Shown one piece after another: positions 23,061 through 32,631 of a DNA stretch of 64,000 nucleotides (within the stretch, counting starts at the first letter, position 1; every line of letters begins with the position of its first letter). The translations under genes were made by a program, and so were the position numbers. Source of the DNA: Prochlorococcus sp. AG-347-K17 (GTDB taxonomy: Bacteria; Cyanobacteriota; Cyanobacteriia; PCC-6307; Cyanobiaceae); NCBI GenBank assembly GCA_003281385.1, contig QCCE01000009.1, positions 1 to 64,000 of the forward strand, written 5' to 3'. The notes under the pieces are model-generated. The model was not told the DNA's origin and made no database searches. It saw only the letters and a program-made list of their open reading frames with translations.

Positions 23061-23560
23061 AACGCTTATTTCTTGCCACAATATTATTTTTATTTCCTTT
23101 TAATACTCAAGCTGGCTTCCCAGAAGGTGAGAATGGATATGATCTGAAAAAAATTGAAGAGTCTTTTAGATTACCCTGTGATGAAATTGGAAATGATGAT
23201 TGTATTGCAAGAGCACTTGGTGTCGGTGCATGTACCTGGATATTTGAAATAAATAAAGATAAAGAGACTGGCGAAGCTTTGAAAATTGCAGATAGTGTTT
23301 TAATTGCTCTTCTGAAAGGAAATAATCTTGATTTAAAATCAATTCTTGAAAAAGATGGGTTAATTAAAGCGAATATAAAAAAAGAAGCCACTTACAGAAT
23401 TAACTTCTGCAGAGAAGAGACAAAAAAAGCTATTCCAAAGTTAATAAAGAAATTGCCCGAGGGTGTTGTATTGGATGAAGAGAGAATAGAGAATTTAACC
23501 AGTGTATTTCCTCTGCAGTATTTAAGTATGTTGGAGCAATTAAGCAAATCTAAAAAGTGA
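23057..23560 (+). CDS. Exported hypothetical protein, 167 aa
   Basis: The signal peptide is MKRLFLATILFLFPFNTQAG. The mature protein has five Cys (PCDEIGNDDCIARALGVGACTW ... NFCREET), enough for two disulfides. The rest is helical. The truncated gene at 21195 is a partial duplicate of it. It overlaps the previous gene by ATGA and the next by GTGA. It has no recognised family and is likely periplasmic. Confidence 0.6.
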   Translation: MKRLFLATILFLFPFNTQAGFPEGENGYDLKKIEESFRLPCDEIGNDDCIARALGVGACTWIFEINKDKETGEALKIADSVLIALLKGNNLDLKSILEKDGLIKANIKKEATYRINFCREETKKAIPKLIKKLPEGVVLDEERIENLTSVFPLQYLSMLEQLSKSKK

Positions 23561-23706
23561 AACTTTTATTATTGACTCCTATATTCAAACGTTTTAAAAA
23601 AAGTGTTTTTTTCTTATCACTTAATCAGAATACTTGTCCTGTGTATGATGCTGTAGAAATAAAAAAACAAGAACAACAAGAGGCTATTAAAAAGTTATAC
23701 CCATAA
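23557..23706 (+). CDS. Small hypothetical protein, 49 aa
   Basis: The GTG start overlaps the previous stop (GTGA), which supports translational coupling. A hydrophobic/basic N-terminal part (KLLLLTPIFKRFKKSVFFL) is followed by a charged helix (EIKKQEQQEAIKKLYP). No family is recognised. It is the last gene of the four-gene run. Confidence 0.45.
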   Translation: MKLLLLTPIFKRFKKSVFFLSLNQNTCPVYDAVEIKKQEQQEAIKKLYP

Positions 23707-23802
23707 AAAAAAGGAATTAGGCAATTTAGGTTATTAATTAAAAAGAAAACTAGAAATGAAAATATATTTAATGTAGATTATTAAAACCTCTTAATAAATT
23801 AA

Positions 23803-23940
23803 GTGTCTGCAGAGTTAAAAGAAAAACTTGGAAAGTTAAGAGAAAGACTACTTGATTTAAGTCGTAGGAATCCTTTAATACAACAGAAAAGTGGACCCGA
23901 AAACGGACGTCCACTTCTGAATAATTTCTTTGTGCGATAG
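23803..23940 (+). pseudogene. N-terminal remnant resembling a DUF4011-type helicase
   Basis: A GTG-started 45-codon frame reads SAELKEKLGKLRERLLDLSR followed by RNPLIQQKSG. The LRERLLDLSRRNPL segment matches what I recall of DUF4011, found at the N-terminus of very large SF1-type helicase/nuclease proteins often linked to defence. The frame then breaks into an unrelated hairpin and stops next to the right repeat, so only a start fragment survives. The assignment rests on one short motif. Confidence 0.45.
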
Positions 23941-23972
23941 TGGTAATCTCACTGATACTAAGCTATCCCGCG

Positions 23973-24056
<84 letters not shown>

Positions 24057-24070
<14 letters not shown>

Positions 24071-24138
24071 TTTGAACCAACGTAGGCAGAGCCAGCGGAT
24101 TTACAGTCCGCCCCCTTTAACCACTCGGGCACCGACCC
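24057..24138 (-). tRNA. tRNA-Tyr(GUA)
   Basis: This class II tRNA has a long variable arm. The acceptor GGGTCGG pairs with CCGGCCC and the discriminator is A. The anticodon loop contains CTGTAAA (GTA). Its 3' 14 nt are shared with the left repeat, making it the probable integration target of the neighbouring element. Confidence 0.95.
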
Positions 24139-24240
24139 CCACTATTTGAACTTATCAGTTAATGGACACTTTGTGTGAAATTGTTTTGGTTTTTTTGTTT
24201 CTTTCTAGATAGCATTTGTAAAGAAAGGACTTTATTGATG

Positions 24241-24681
24241 ATGAATATTTTATTGATAAATGGACCAAATCTAAATCTTTTGGGCACTAGAGAACCTGAA
24301 ATATATGGTAATAAAACATTGAGTGATATAGAAAAAGATTTAATTAAAGTTGCTAAAGAAAAAAGTATCAATCTTGAATGTTTTCAAAGTAATCACGAAG
24401 GAGAAATAGTAGATAAAATTCAGGAGTCTGGTAAAAGTATCCAAGGTATTCTTATAAATGCTGGTGCTTTTACTCATACCTCTATTTCTATTCGTGATGC
24501 TTTAATTGGATCGAAAATTCCTTTTGTAGAATTACATATTTCAAATATTTTCAGTAGAGAAGATTTTCGTAAAGAATCTTTTCTAACAGACAAAGCTATA
24601 GGAATTATTAGTGGATTCGGCATATCAAGTTATTCCTTAGCTCTTGAAGGAATCATTGGATATTTGAGTATTAAAGATTAA
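24241..24681 (+). CDS. aroQ: Type II 3-dehydroquinate dehydratase
   Basis: The enzyme dehydrates 3-dehydroquinate to 3-dehydroshikimate in the shikimate pathway. Type II landmarks are [18 protein letters not shown] at the N-terminus, with the catalytic Tyr in this last part, [31 protein letters not shown], and [15 protein letters not shown]. The ATG at 24241 (second of a tandem ATGATG) matches the usual N-terminus; an upstream extension seen in the open frame is not family-like. The stop is immediately followed by the miaE ATG. Confidence 0.95.
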   Translation: MNILLINGPNLNLLGTREPEIYGNKTLSDIEKDLIKVAKEKSINLECFQSNHEGEIVDKIQESGKSIQGILINAGAFTHTSISIRDALIGSKIPFVELHISNIFSREDFRKESFLTDKAIGIISGFGISSYSLALEGIIGYLSIKD

Positions 24682-25290
24682 ATGCTAGTCGATTTTAAAA
24701 GGCCCACTTCTCATATTAAATATTTATCGTCATTTACCTCAGATGCGTGGATCAAACTCGCATTATCTAATCCAATAGATATTCTTATTGACCATGCTCA
24801 TTGTGAAAGAAAAGCAGCAGGAGTAGCTATTCAATTGATGTTTAGATATCCATCAGAACCAAATCTGGCAGAAGTTTTAAGTCCAATAGCGAGAGAGGAA
24901 TTAGAGCATTTTGAAAAAATACTTTATTTTTTAAAGGATCTTGGACATTCTCTTGAGTCCTTAAAACCGCCTCCATATGGAGCTGAATTGTCCAAACATA
25001 TAAGAAAGGAAGAGCCCAATAGAATGCTGGATAGTTTTTTAATAGCAGGACTTATTGAAGCAAGAAGTCATGAAAGATTGAGCTTGCTTGCGCTGAATTA
25101 TGAAGATAAATCGTTTAAATCCCTTTATGAGTCTCTGCTAGAGAGTGAGGCAAGACACCTTGGAGTTTACTTGAAACTAGCGCAAACTAAATTCTCTAAA
25201 AATCAAACTTTCAAAAGGCTAGAGGAATTGTCTGAAATTGAGTCAGCAATACTCGCTGAAACTTTTGTATTGCCAAGGGTACATAGCTAA
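24682..25290 (+). CDS. miaE: tRNA-(ms2io6A)-hydroxylase
   Basis: The 202-aa ferritin-like diiron enzyme hydroxylates ms2i6A37 of tRNAs in an O2-dependent step. Candidate iron ligands are visible as paired Glu/His: IDHAHCERKAA (near residue 40), EELEHFEKI, LIEARSHERLSLL and ESEARHLGVY. It starts directly after the aroQ stop and the next gene begins 16 bases after its end, so an aroQ-miaE-cobI operon is likely. Confidence 0.92.
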   Translation: MLVDFKRPTSHIKYLSSFTSDAWIKLALSNPIDILIDHAHCERKAAGVAIQLMFRYPSEPNLAEVLSPIAREELEHFEKILYFLKDLGHSLESLKPPPYGAELSKHIRKEEPNRMLDSFLIAGLIEARSHERLSLLALNYEDKSFKSLYESLLESEARHLGVYLKLAQTKFSKNQTFKRLEELSEIESAILAETFVLPRVHS

Positions 25291-25306
25291 ATTTAATAAA
25301 ATAAAA

Positions 25307-26065
25307 ATGATAATAAAAAAGTTCTTAAGTTTACTTAATCCATATAAAACAGATTTGCCAACATTCACCATCGTTGGTGTAGGCCCTGGAGATCCATCGC
25401 TTTTAACAATTGCTGCTGTGGATGCAATAAAAAAAGCGAAAGTTATAGTTTTCCCAATATCAGATGATAATAAAAAGAGTTTTGCTGCGGAAATAGTCAA
25501 GAAATACACCAAATTTAAAAAAAATATCCCTATCATCTTCCCAATGGCTAGGAAGGATTTTGATCCAGATGAAATATGGTCTAATGCTGTAGAAAAAATT
25601 GTGAAATTTATACAAAATGGCGAATCAGTTGTTTTACTTTGTCTTGGAGATACTTCACTATTTGCAAGTTCTTCTAATATCTTGAGGTTAATTAAAAATA
25701 ATCATGTTGAAATTATTACAAAAACTATACCTGGTATTTCCTCTATTTCAGCAGCAGCAGCTTTGAATGAGTTTGATTTGGTAAAAAAAGGCGAAACATT
25801 AATCATCAAAGAATGCTCATCTTCAGAATCTGAATTAACAACCCTAATTAGGGAAAGTAAGGCAAATAGAAGAACGGTATTGGCCATTATGAAAGTTGGC
25901 AAAAGATGGAATTTAGTAAGGGAAATTTTGAAAAAAGAGGATATCATCAATTCAACATTAATAGCTTTAAGTGTGGGGATGCCTGATCAAATTATTCAAT
26001 ATGCTTCACAATATAAAAAGGAATTTATGCCTTATTTTTCTTTAATTTTAATAAGGTTCGATTAA
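25307..26065 (+). CDS. cobI: Precorrin-2 C20-methyltransferase
   Basis: The 252-aa SAM-dependent tetrapyrrole methylase has TFTIVGVGPGDPSLLT near the N-terminus, LCLGDTSLFAS in the middle and PGISSISAAAAL, all signatures of this fold. The C20 enzyme acts early in cobalamin (pseudocobalamin) synthesis. I choose the ATG at 25307; a longer in-frame extension would overlap miaE. The next gene's ATG overlaps the stop (TAATG). Confidence 0.9.
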   Translation: MIIKKFLSLLNPYKTDLPTFTIVGVGPGDPSLLTIAAVDAIKKAKVIVFPISDDNKKSFAAEIVKKYTKFKKNIPIIFPMARKDFDPDEIWSNAVEKIVKFIQNGESVVLLCLGDTSLFASSSNILRLIKNNHVEIITKTIPGISSISAAAALNEFDLVKKGETLIIKECSSSESELTTLIRESKANRRTVLAIMKVGKRWNLVREILKKEDIINSTLIALSVGMPDQIIQYASQYKKEFMPYFSLILIRFD

Positions 26066-26550
26066 TGTACAAAAAAGAAAAATTAGTTGAAAATCAATTT
26101 ACATGGCCAATATGTAAAAAACTATTATTTCTTATTCTTGCAGATAAGGTTAGCGATGTATTTGTATGTGAATTAGTCTGGGAAAGACTTTTTTATACTA
26201 AAGAACCATCTATAAATGATTGGGCCTTTAGCCCATTAACTCCTTATTATTGGTCAGAAAAATTTGAAAAAGCTCCTCAAATCATTTCAGAGCGACCAGC
26301 CTCAGTACATTTGACTCGATCAATTCCAAAAGAATATAAACAGGGATTGAAAAATTTTCTTAATTTTAAAGGTTATAAGATTAATGAACTCTATCCAAGA
26401 AGAACTAGAAGAGCGACGGCAGTAAATTGGTTAATTTATTGGGCGACTGAAAATGATTGTTTTTCAGAAGATAATGGATTAATGCCAAGTCCAAGTTCAC
26501 CACCTGTTAATCCAGTTAAAGGACATTTTGGCGATCCAGAAATTAAATAA
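26065..26550 (+). CDS. Conserved cyanobacterial hypothetical protein, 161 aa
   Basis: This soluble basic protein has conserved-looking blocks: FLILADKVSDVFVCELVWERLFY, WAFSPLTPYYWSEKF, ELYPRRTRRATAVNWLIYW and a Pro-rich end (MPSPSSPPVNPVKGHFGDPEIK). No function is known to me. It overlaps the cobI stop by one base and precedes der by about 75 bases. This placement seems typical of picocyanobacteria (memory, not checked). Confidence 0.7.
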   Translation: MYKKEKLVENQFTWPICKKLLFLILADKVSDVFVCELVWERLFYTKEPSINDWAFSPLTPYYWSEKFEKAPQIISERPASVHLTRSIPKEYKQGLKNFLNFKGYKINELYPRRTRRATAVNWLIYWATENDCFSEDNGLMPSPSSPPVNPVKGHFGDPEIK

Positions 26551-26624
26551 GTTTTTTTGAATAAGGTAAATGATTCTATTAAAGGTATAGTTGTAATGGA
26601 TACTACTTTCTTTGGAGAGAAGAA

Positions 26625-27998
26625 TTGATTCTTCCTACAATAGCAATTATCGGAAGACCGAATGTTGGGAAATCTACCTTAGTTAATCGTCTTTGCCAAA
26701 GTAATGATGCAATAGTATTTGATAAGCCTGGCGTTACAAGAGATAGAACTTATCAAAATGCTTCATGGGGAGGTAAGGAATTTCAAATAGTTGATACTGG
26801 AGGTTTAGTTTTTGATGACGATAGTGAATTTCTCCCAGAGATAAGGACACAAGTCTTCTTGGCTCTAGAAGAGGCTTCACTTGCGTTACTGGTGGTAGAT
26901 GGAAATCAAGGCGTTACTGATGGTGATTTATCAATAGCAAAATGGTTAAGAAACTCAAGTTGCAAAACAATTGTTGCTGTTAATAAATGCGAATCGACTA
27001 CTTTAGGAATATCCCTAGCTTCAGAGTTCTGGAAATTAGGATTGGGGGAACCTAACCCTGTTTCAGCTATTCATGGTTCAGGGACTGGAGATCTTTTAGA
27101 TCTCGTAATTGGCGAACTTCCTGAAAATAATATCCAGGATGATGAAGAAAAGATAATGATGTCAATTATTGGTAGGCCTAATGTTGGTAAATCTAGCTTG
27201 TTAAATTCAATCTGTGGAGAAAAAAGAGCAATAGTGAGTGATATTAGTGGTACGACAACTGACTCAATAGATACGCTTATTAAAAAAGGTGATAATCATT
27301 GGAAAATTATTGATACTGCAGGGATTAGAAGAAAGAAAAATGTTAAATATGGCACTGAATTCTTTGGTATTAATAGGGCTTTTAAATCTATAGATAGAAG
27401 TGATGTTTGTGTTTTGGTTATAGATGCTATAGATGGAGTAACTGATCAAGACCAGAAGTTGGCTGGGCGCATAGAAGAACAAGGCAGAGCTTGTATAATT
27501 GTTGTTAATAAATGGGACCTTGTAGAAAAAAATAGTTCAACAATTTATCAAGTAGAAAAAGAACTTAGATCTAAACTTTATTTTTTACACTGGTCAAAAA
27601 TGATTTTTACATCTGCCCTAACTGGTCAAAGAGTTGATAATATTTTTGAGCATGCTCTTAATGCTGTAAATCAACATAGAAGAAGAGTTACAACATCTGT
27701 AGTTAATGAAGTACTTAAAGAATCAATCAGTTGGAAAAGTCCTCCAACTAGGAGAAGCGGCAAGCAAGGTAGGCTTTATTACGGTACTCAAGTAAAGAAC
27801 AAACCCCCCACTTTTACTCTTTTTGTAAATGACCCTAAATTATTCGGCATAACTTATAGAAGATATATTGAAAAACAAATTAGAGTTAATTTAGGCTTTG
27901 AAGGCACACCGCTCATTTTACTTTGGAGAGGAAAACAGCAAAGAGCTTTAAATAAAGAAGTCGAAAGAGAAAATATTCAGTTAATACAAAAAGATTAA
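26625..27998 (+). CDS. der: Ribosome biogenesis GTPase Der (EngA)
   Basis: The 457-aa protein has two tandem GTPase domains, each with a P-loop (GRPNVGKST near residue 10 and GRPNVGKSS near 183), a DTxG switch (VDTGG and IDTAG) and N(K)xD-type specificity motifs (VNKCE and VNKWD). A C-terminal KH-like domain follows. Der helps mature the 50S subunit. The TTG start is supported by GGAGAGAAG upstream. The stop overlaps the next ATG by one base. Confidence 0.95.
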   Translation: MILPTIAIIGRPNVGKSTLVNRLCQSNDAIVFDKPGVTRDRTYQNASWGGKEFQIVDTGGLVFDDDSEFLPEIRTQVFLALEEASLALLVVDGNQGVTDGDLSIAKWLRNSSCKTIVAVNKCESTTLGISLASEFWKLGLGEPNPVSAIHGSGTGDLLDLVIGELPENNIQDDEEKIMMSIIGRPNVGKSSLLNSICGEKRAIVSDISGTTTDSIDTLIKKGDNHWKIIDTAGIRRKKNVKYGTEFFGINRAFKSIDRSDVCVLVIDAIDGVTDQDQKLAGRIEEQGRACIIVVNKWDLVEKNSSTIYQVEKELRSKLYFLHWSKMIFTSALTGQRVDNIFEHALNAVNQHRRRVTTSVVNEVLKESISWKSPPTRRSGKQGRLYYGTQVKNKPPTFTLFVNDPKLFGITYRRYIEKQIRVNLGFEGTPLILLWRGKQQRALNKEVERENIQLIQKD

Positions 27999-28912
27999 TG
28001 AATTTGCTAACCAAATTTTCTGTTGGTCAATATGTTTATGGTAATAGAAGTTGGCTTAGAATTATTGATAGCAGATTAAAAATAATTATCGTAATGATAT
28101 TTTTAATCACTCCAATTTGGGCAGGTCCTATATGGAGATTGAGTTTAGTTGGCTTTTTACTATTAATTACTTTTTTAAGTTTATTGCCATCTAGAGTATG
28201 GTGGAGATCATTATTTTTGCTCTCATCTTTGTCACTATTAATTGGATGTATATCAATACTTGCCTCGTCTGATATTCAATCTCTCGATGGCTACTTAAGA
28301 AATCCCAATGAGTTGCAAGTAGTACTGGAAAGCCAAAAAGAATGGAATATTTTGCAAATTCCTTCTCAGAAGATATGGTTTATTGATGTTGGTCCCTACA
28401 ACTTATCAAGAAAAGCCTTTGAACTAGGAATAAAAACCTCCACCTTGATATTTACCGTTATTCATAGTGTGAATTTGATGCTTCTAACCACATTGCAGGA
28501 AGACATTGTATGGGGATTAAGTTGGTTTATGTATCCATTGAGAAAGTTTGGATTTCCTACTAGTAAGTGGCTTTTTCAGTTGTTAATTGCATTACGTTTT
28601 ATTCCTTTAGTGCAGGAAGAACTTCAAAATATCATTAAATCAGTGTCAGTTAGATCAATAAATTTTCGAAATTTAGGATTAAAGAAATCTTTTAATGTTT
28701 TGTTAATCTTAGTGGAAAGGTTATTTCAAAATATATTTCTAAGAATTGATCATGGGGCAGAATCATTACTCTCAAAGAAAAAAATTATTATAAAAACCAA
28801 CAGATTTAGAACTCTTTATCCTTCAAAATCTCTCAATGTAATTGTTAATACATTATCGATTTGTTTTATTTGCATAGCAATTTTTCTTAGAAAACTGTAT
28901 GGTGCATTATAA
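27998..28912 (+). CDS. CbiQ/EcfT-type energy-coupling transporter membrane protein
   Basis: The 304-aa protein has about six spans and the EcfT/CbiQ pattern: an N-terminal DSRLKIIIVMIFLI and cytoplasmic coupling segments LIALRFIPLVQEELQNIIKSVSVR and DHGAESLLSKK, the latter in place of the usual Ala-Arg-Gly coupling motif. In ECF transporters this subunit links two ATPases to a substrate-binding S component for vitamins or metals. The partners are not in this window, so the substrate is unknown. It overlaps der and precedes pipX. Confidence 0.8.
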   Translation: MNLLTKFSVGQYVYGNRSWLRIIDSRLKIIIVMIFLITPIWAGPIWRLSLVGFLLLITFLSLLPSRVWWRSLFLLSSLSLLIGCISILASSDIQSLDGYLRNPNELQVVLESQKEWNILQIPSQKIWFIDVGPYNLSRKAFELGIKTSTLIFTVIHSVNLMLLTTLQEDIVWGLSWFMYPLRKFGFPTSKWLFQLLIALRFIPLVQEELQNIIKSVSVRSINFRNLGLKKSFNVLLILVERLFQNIFLRIDHGAESLLSKKKIIIKTNRFRTLYPSKSLNVIVNTLSICFICIAIFLRKLYGAL

Positions 28913-28931
28913 ATAACAAAATAATTTAGGT

Positions 28932-29198
28932 TTGAGCTCTGAGCGTTATTTAAACCATCCAACATTTGGTATGTTGTACCAAGTTTCTCCTGGAAATGAT
29001 GGGAGAGATATTTATGCGACTTTGTACGCTCAAAAAATGTTTTTCTTGGTAGAAGTTAGACAGAGAGAAGTTTTTTTTGAAGTGATACCTTATTTAGATG
29101 CTCGTAATCAGGCCGAATTAAACCTTCAAAAAGCTAGAAGAAAAGGATCGGAAGAGCTATCTAAATGGGAGAATTTATTTACGCAAACTTTCTTATAA
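28932..29198 (+). CDS. pipX: PII-interacting protein X (NtcA co-activator)
   Basis: The 88-aa protein has the PipX Tudor-like domain (HPTFGMLYQVSPGNDGRDIYATLYAQKMFFLV) and C-terminal helices (ARNQAELNLQKARRKG). PipX binds either PII (nitrogen-rich) or NtcA (nitrogen-poor, with 2-oxoglutarate) and so links nitrogen status to transcription. The start is TTG. It is 4 bases upstream of pipY, the conserved cyanobacterial arrangement. Confidence 0.93.
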   Translation: MSSERYLNHPTFGMLYQVSPGNDGRDIYATLYAQKMFFLVEVRQREVFFEVIPYLDARNQAELNLQKARRKGSEELSKWENLFTQTFL

Positions 29199-29202
29199 AA
29201 AG

Positions 29203-29838
29203 GTGAACCCTGCAAATTATTTAAAGATAAAAAATAAAATCCCATCAAATGTAAATATTCTTGCGGTAAGTAAAGGATTTAAAAGTCAAGAAATCAAAAC
29301 TATTCAAAATATTGGACATAATGATTTTGGTGAAAGTAAGGTTCAAGAAGCGTTTGAAAAACAATTAATCTTAAAAGACCTTGAACAAATAAATTGGCAC
29401 TTTATTGGAAGAATACAAAGTAATAAAATAAGAAAGATAGTACAAAATTTTAAATACATTCATTCAGTAGATTCATTTGAAAAGTTGCAAAAAATTTCTA
29501 ATATTTCAAGTGAGGAGAGGAAATATCCAATAATAATGTTGCAGGTTAAGTTGAGTGATGATCCTACTAAAGGAGGCTTTAATCCTGAATTTTTAAAATT
29601 GAAATGGAGAGAAATTCAAGAGTTGAAAAATATTTCATTGGCCGGTTTGATGACTATCAATCCTAAAGGACTTAGCTCAAAAGAAAATTCAGGTTTGTTC
29701 AAAAAATGCCGTGCACTTGCTGATTCACTGAAACTAAAGGATTGTTCCATGGGGATGTCAGGTGATTGGGAGGAAGCTATTGACGCTGGATCAACTTGGA
29801 TAAGATTAGGATCATTGATTTTTGGAGGTAGATCATAA
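29203..29838 (+). CDS. pipY: PLP-binding homeostasis protein PipY (YggS family)
   Basis: The 211-aa single-domain PLP protein binds the cofactor through Lys in ILAVSKGF (near residue 23). It has FGESKVQEAFEKQ, WHFIGRIQSNK and a C-terminal LSMGMSGDWEEAI-type phosphate site (here CSMGMSGDW). It maintains PLP and amino-acid homeostasis and is coupled to pipX, 4 bases upstream. The start is GTG. Confidence 0.93.
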   Translation: MNPANYLKIKNKIPSNVNILAVSKGFKSQEIKTIQNIGHNDFGESKVQEAFEKQLILKDLEQINWHFIGRIQSNKIRKIVQNFKYIHSVDSFEKLQKISNISSEERKYPIIMLQVKLSDDPTKGGFNPEFLKLKWREIQELKNISLAGLMTINPKGLSSKENSGLFKKCRALADSLKLKDCSMGMSGDWEEAIDAGSTWIRLGSLIFGGRS

Positions 29839-29987
29839 TTAGTAATTTTTTATAAAAATTTTATTTATTAACTTGCAGTAAAGTTCAACTAACGTTATTT
29901 AAGTATAGGTAGTTTATTCATTTATAAAATGGATCTATTACTCAAGGTTCTTAAACCTTAGTAATCAATTTCAAGAGGATTTAAAAG

Positions 29988-30563
29988 GTGTCACTTCTTT
30001 CTAGATTAAAGGCAGTTGTTGCAGGGGATGAGTATCTCGATGATGATTTTGATGAGTTGGATTATGCTTCAGAGGATGAATTAAATGATATTAATAATTT
30101 CAAACAAAATCCAAAGAATGCAAATGCTCTTGCAAATTCAAATCCATTCGATTTTATGAATAACAACAGATCATCAAAAGTAGTTGGAATGCCTGGAATC
30201 TCAAATTCGTCCTCAGAAGTAAGCTTGATGGAACCAAGAAGTTTTGATGAGATGCCTCAAGCCATACAAGCATTAAGAGAGAGAAAAACAGTAATTCTCA
30301 ATTTAACTATGATGGATCCTGATCAAGCTCAAAGAGCGGTTGATTTTATTGCTGGTGGCACATATGCAATTGATGGACATCAAGAGAGAGTCGGTGAAAG
30401 TATTTTTCTTTTTGCTCCAAGTTGTGTAAATATAACTAGTTCTTCGCCAGAAGAAGCTTCTCCTTCTTCTGTGTCTACAGAAAACACACCACAATATAGT
30501 TTGGGCAAGAATACTACTCCTGAACCAGCATGGGGTAATTCTAAATTAAGTGCTTTTTCATGA
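29988..30563 (+). CDS. sepF: Cell division protein SepF (Cdv2)
   Basis: The 191-aa protein has an N-terminal amphipathic helix for membrane binding ([12 protein letters not shown]), an acidic linker ([18 protein letters not shown]) and the SepF core ([26 protein letters not shown] ... [29 protein letters not shown]). SepF anchors FtsZ to the membrane at midcell. The Ser/Thr-rich C-terminal tail is typical of cyanobacteria. The start is GTG after AGAGGA. proC follows 7 bases later. Confidence 0.93.
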   Translation: MSLLSRLKAVVAGDEYLDDDFDELDYASEDELNDINNFKQNPKNANALANSNPFDFMNNNRSSKVVGMPGISNSSSEVSLMEPRSFDEMPQAIQALRERKTVILNLTMMDPDQAQRAVDFIAGGTYAIDGHQERVGESIFLFAPSCVNITSSSPEEASPSSVSTENTPQYSLGKNTTPEPAWGNSKLSAFS

Positions 30564-30570
30564 TTAATCT

Positions 30571-31383
30571 GTGACAGATAAAATCGCGATTATTGGTTTT
30601 GGAAATATTGCAAGTGCTATTGTTACCCCTCTATTAGATAACAAACTAATTCAGCCAAAGAATGTTTTTTGTGTTGTAAAAACAGAAAAAAGTTTAGAAA
30701 ACATAAAAAAAAATTATAAACATAATATAAATGTTTATAAATCAGGTTCTAAAGAGTCAAGAATAATTTGGGATTGTCAATATAAACTTCTTGCGATAAA
30801 ACCACAACAATTAAATGATATAAGTGAGGTTCATCACATAAAAAATAAGGATAATTTAATAGTTTCTATTCTTGCCGGGGTTTCAATAAATAGACTTACT
30901 CAAAAGTTTCCTAATCATAAATGTGTGAGAGTGGTTACAAATATTCCAATAACTATTGGAAAAGGTTTAACAGGGATTTCTTGGGGAGAAGTAATTACAG
31001 AAGATCAGAAAAAATTTACAAAAAAATTATTTGAAAATACTAGTAAAATTTATGAATTTACTGAAGATTACCTTGATATATTTTTAGCTTTGACTTCATC
31101 AGGTCCTGCAATTATTGCTTTAATTATAGAAGCATTAAGTGATGGAGGATTAAGCGGGGGATTACCAAAAATAATTTCAGAAGAACTTGTTATGGAAATG
31201 ATACTAGGAACTATTTGTCTAATAAAGGAAAATAAACTTACTACTTCTGAGCTTAAAAATTTAGTAACCTCTCCAGGTGGAACAACTATTTCTGCTTTAA
31301 GGGTTTTAGAAAAAAAGAGTATAAGGTCAGCATTAATGGAATCAATAGTTTCCGCTACTAATCGAAGTAAAGAGTTTCGTTAA
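30571..31383 (+). CDS. proC: Pyrroline-5-carboxylate reductase
   Basis: The 270-aa NAD(P)H enzyme makes proline from pyrroline-5-carboxylate. It has the N-terminal dinucleotide motif IGFGNIASAI (8-17), the AIKPQQ segment, and the C-terminal dimer/substrate block SSGPAIIALIIEALSDGG and SPGGTTISALRVLE. The GTG start lies 7 bases after the sepF stop. sepF-proC adjacency is common in cyanobacteria. It converges with the glycosyltransferase gene. Confidence 0.93.
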   Translation: MTDKIAIIGFGNIASAIVTPLLDNKLIQPKNVFCVVKTEKSLENIKKNYKHNINVYKSGSKESRIIWDCQYKLLAIKPQQLNDISEVHHIKNKDNLIVSILAGVSINRLTQKFPNHKCVRVVTNIPITIGKGLTGISWGEVITEDQKKFTKKLFENTSKIYEFTEDYLDIFLALTSSGPAIIALIIEALSDGGLSGGLPKIISEELVMEMILGTICLIKENKLTTSELKNLVTSPGGTTISALRVLEKKSIRSALMESIVSATNRSKEFR

Positions 31384-31388
31384 ATTTT

Positions 31389-32546
31389 TCAATTATCTTT
31401 TAAGTTCATATAAACTTTTTCAAGTGAATTTATATTTTTAGCAATTGTGTATCTCTCAAGTATGCGTTCTCTAGCTTTTTCCCCAAGATCTTTTGTAAAT
31501 GATGGGTGTTCTACAAGAATTGGGATTATAGTTTTTAATTGTCCAGCTACATTATCAGTTGAAATTACTATTCCTGCTCCTTTATCTAAAACTTCACCAT
31601 CAGCTCCGGCATCTGTAGCTACACAAGCAGTCCCAGCAGACATTGCCTCCAAAAGTGATAATGATAAACCTTCTACTAAGCTTGGTAAGAAAAATACTTC
31701 TGCTATTTGCATTATTGCTAACCTAGTTTCTAAATCTAATTCAGCACCCCACCAAATTAATTTCTCATTACCAAGGTTAGAAAAACTATTTTCAAGTGTT
31801 GGCTTCATTGGTCCATCTCCAACAATAACTAATTTGCAATTTTGAGTTTTTGTTTGGCGCCAAGAACGTAAAAGTGCCTCGATATTTTTCTCATTTGCAA
31901 TCCTTCCCATATATAAAAAGATTCTCTCATTCCCAAGTTTGTTTTTTACCTGATTATATTTTTTACTTTTTTCGCAAAAAGGTTTCCAAATATTTTCATC
32001 AACGCCGTTTGGAATAATTATTTGTTTTTCTTTAGGTACTCCTAATTTCTCAAGAACATTTTTTTGAGGTTCAGAAAAAATAATTATTTTATCGAACTTT
32101 GCTAAGGAGGGAGCATAAAGTTGATATGTTAATTGTTGAGTGCTAGCAGTTAGATTTCTATTTTTTGCATCAAATGGTGGATGAAATGTTCCTATAAGAG
32201 GAACATTAATTTCATTACAAAGCTCTGGAAGTCTAAAGTCTAAGGGAGATAAAGTGAGGCTTGCATGTACTATGTCAGGTTTTAATCTTTCCAATGATAG
32301 CCTTAGCTCTTTTTCTGCCCTTGGCGAGGGGATTGTATAAACTTGAGATTTAATTAAATATGGGAGACTTACATCAGGATCATTTGCAAGAAATAATGGG
32401 GTTGATGAATTTGAAGTAGAGGGATTGTCGAAATGAATAAAACTAATTTTATGCCCTCTGGCCTTTAATTCCTTAGTAGTTGAATTACCGTAAGTTACAT
32501 TTCCGCAAAAAGGGGATTTTTTACCCAACCAGGCAATATGAACCAC
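31389..32546 (-). CDS. Group 1 (GT4) glycosyltransferase
   Basis: The 385-aa GT-B enzyme has an N-terminal acceptor domain (HIAWLGKKSPFCGNVTYGNS, residues 3-22) and a C-terminal nucleotide-sugar domain with FLYMGRIANEKNIEALLRSW, LVIVGDGPM and the donor-binding VFFLPSLVEGLSLSLLEAMSAGT (E-x7-E). Cyanobacterial homologues are often glycolipid or sulfolipid-type transferases. The acceptor cannot be read from sequence. It is monocistronic, leftward. Confidence 0.85.
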   Translation of the reverse strand: MVHIAWLGKKSPFCGNVTYGNSTTKELKARGHKISFIHFDNPSTSNSSTPLFLANDPDVSLPYLIKSQVYTIPSPRAEKELRLSLERLKPDIVHASLTLSPLDFRLPELCNEINVPLIGTFHPPFDAKNRNLTASTQQLTYQLYAPSLAKFDKIIIFSEPQKNVLEKLGVPKEKQIIIPNGVDENIWKPFCEKSKKYNQVKNKLGNERIFLYMGRIANEKNIEALLRSWRQTKTQNCKLVIVGDGPMKPTLENSFSNLGNEKLIWWGAELDLETRLAIMQIAEVFFLPSLVEGLSLSLLEAMSAGTACVATDAGADGEVLDKGAGIVISTDNVAGQLKTIIPILVEHPSFTKDLGEKARERILERYTIAKNINSLEKVYMNLKDN

Positions 32547-32631
32547 ATTAATTGATTTAGCTATTTATAAAGTTAACAGTCAGAGCCGCCATGATCATAA
32601 TTTTTAAATTTATTAATGATTTTTGGAAATC

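Noticed and set aside
19711..23917. GTCCACTT present near both ends of the element as terminal repeats
   Set aside because: The match is only eight bases in unrelated contexts, likely chance.
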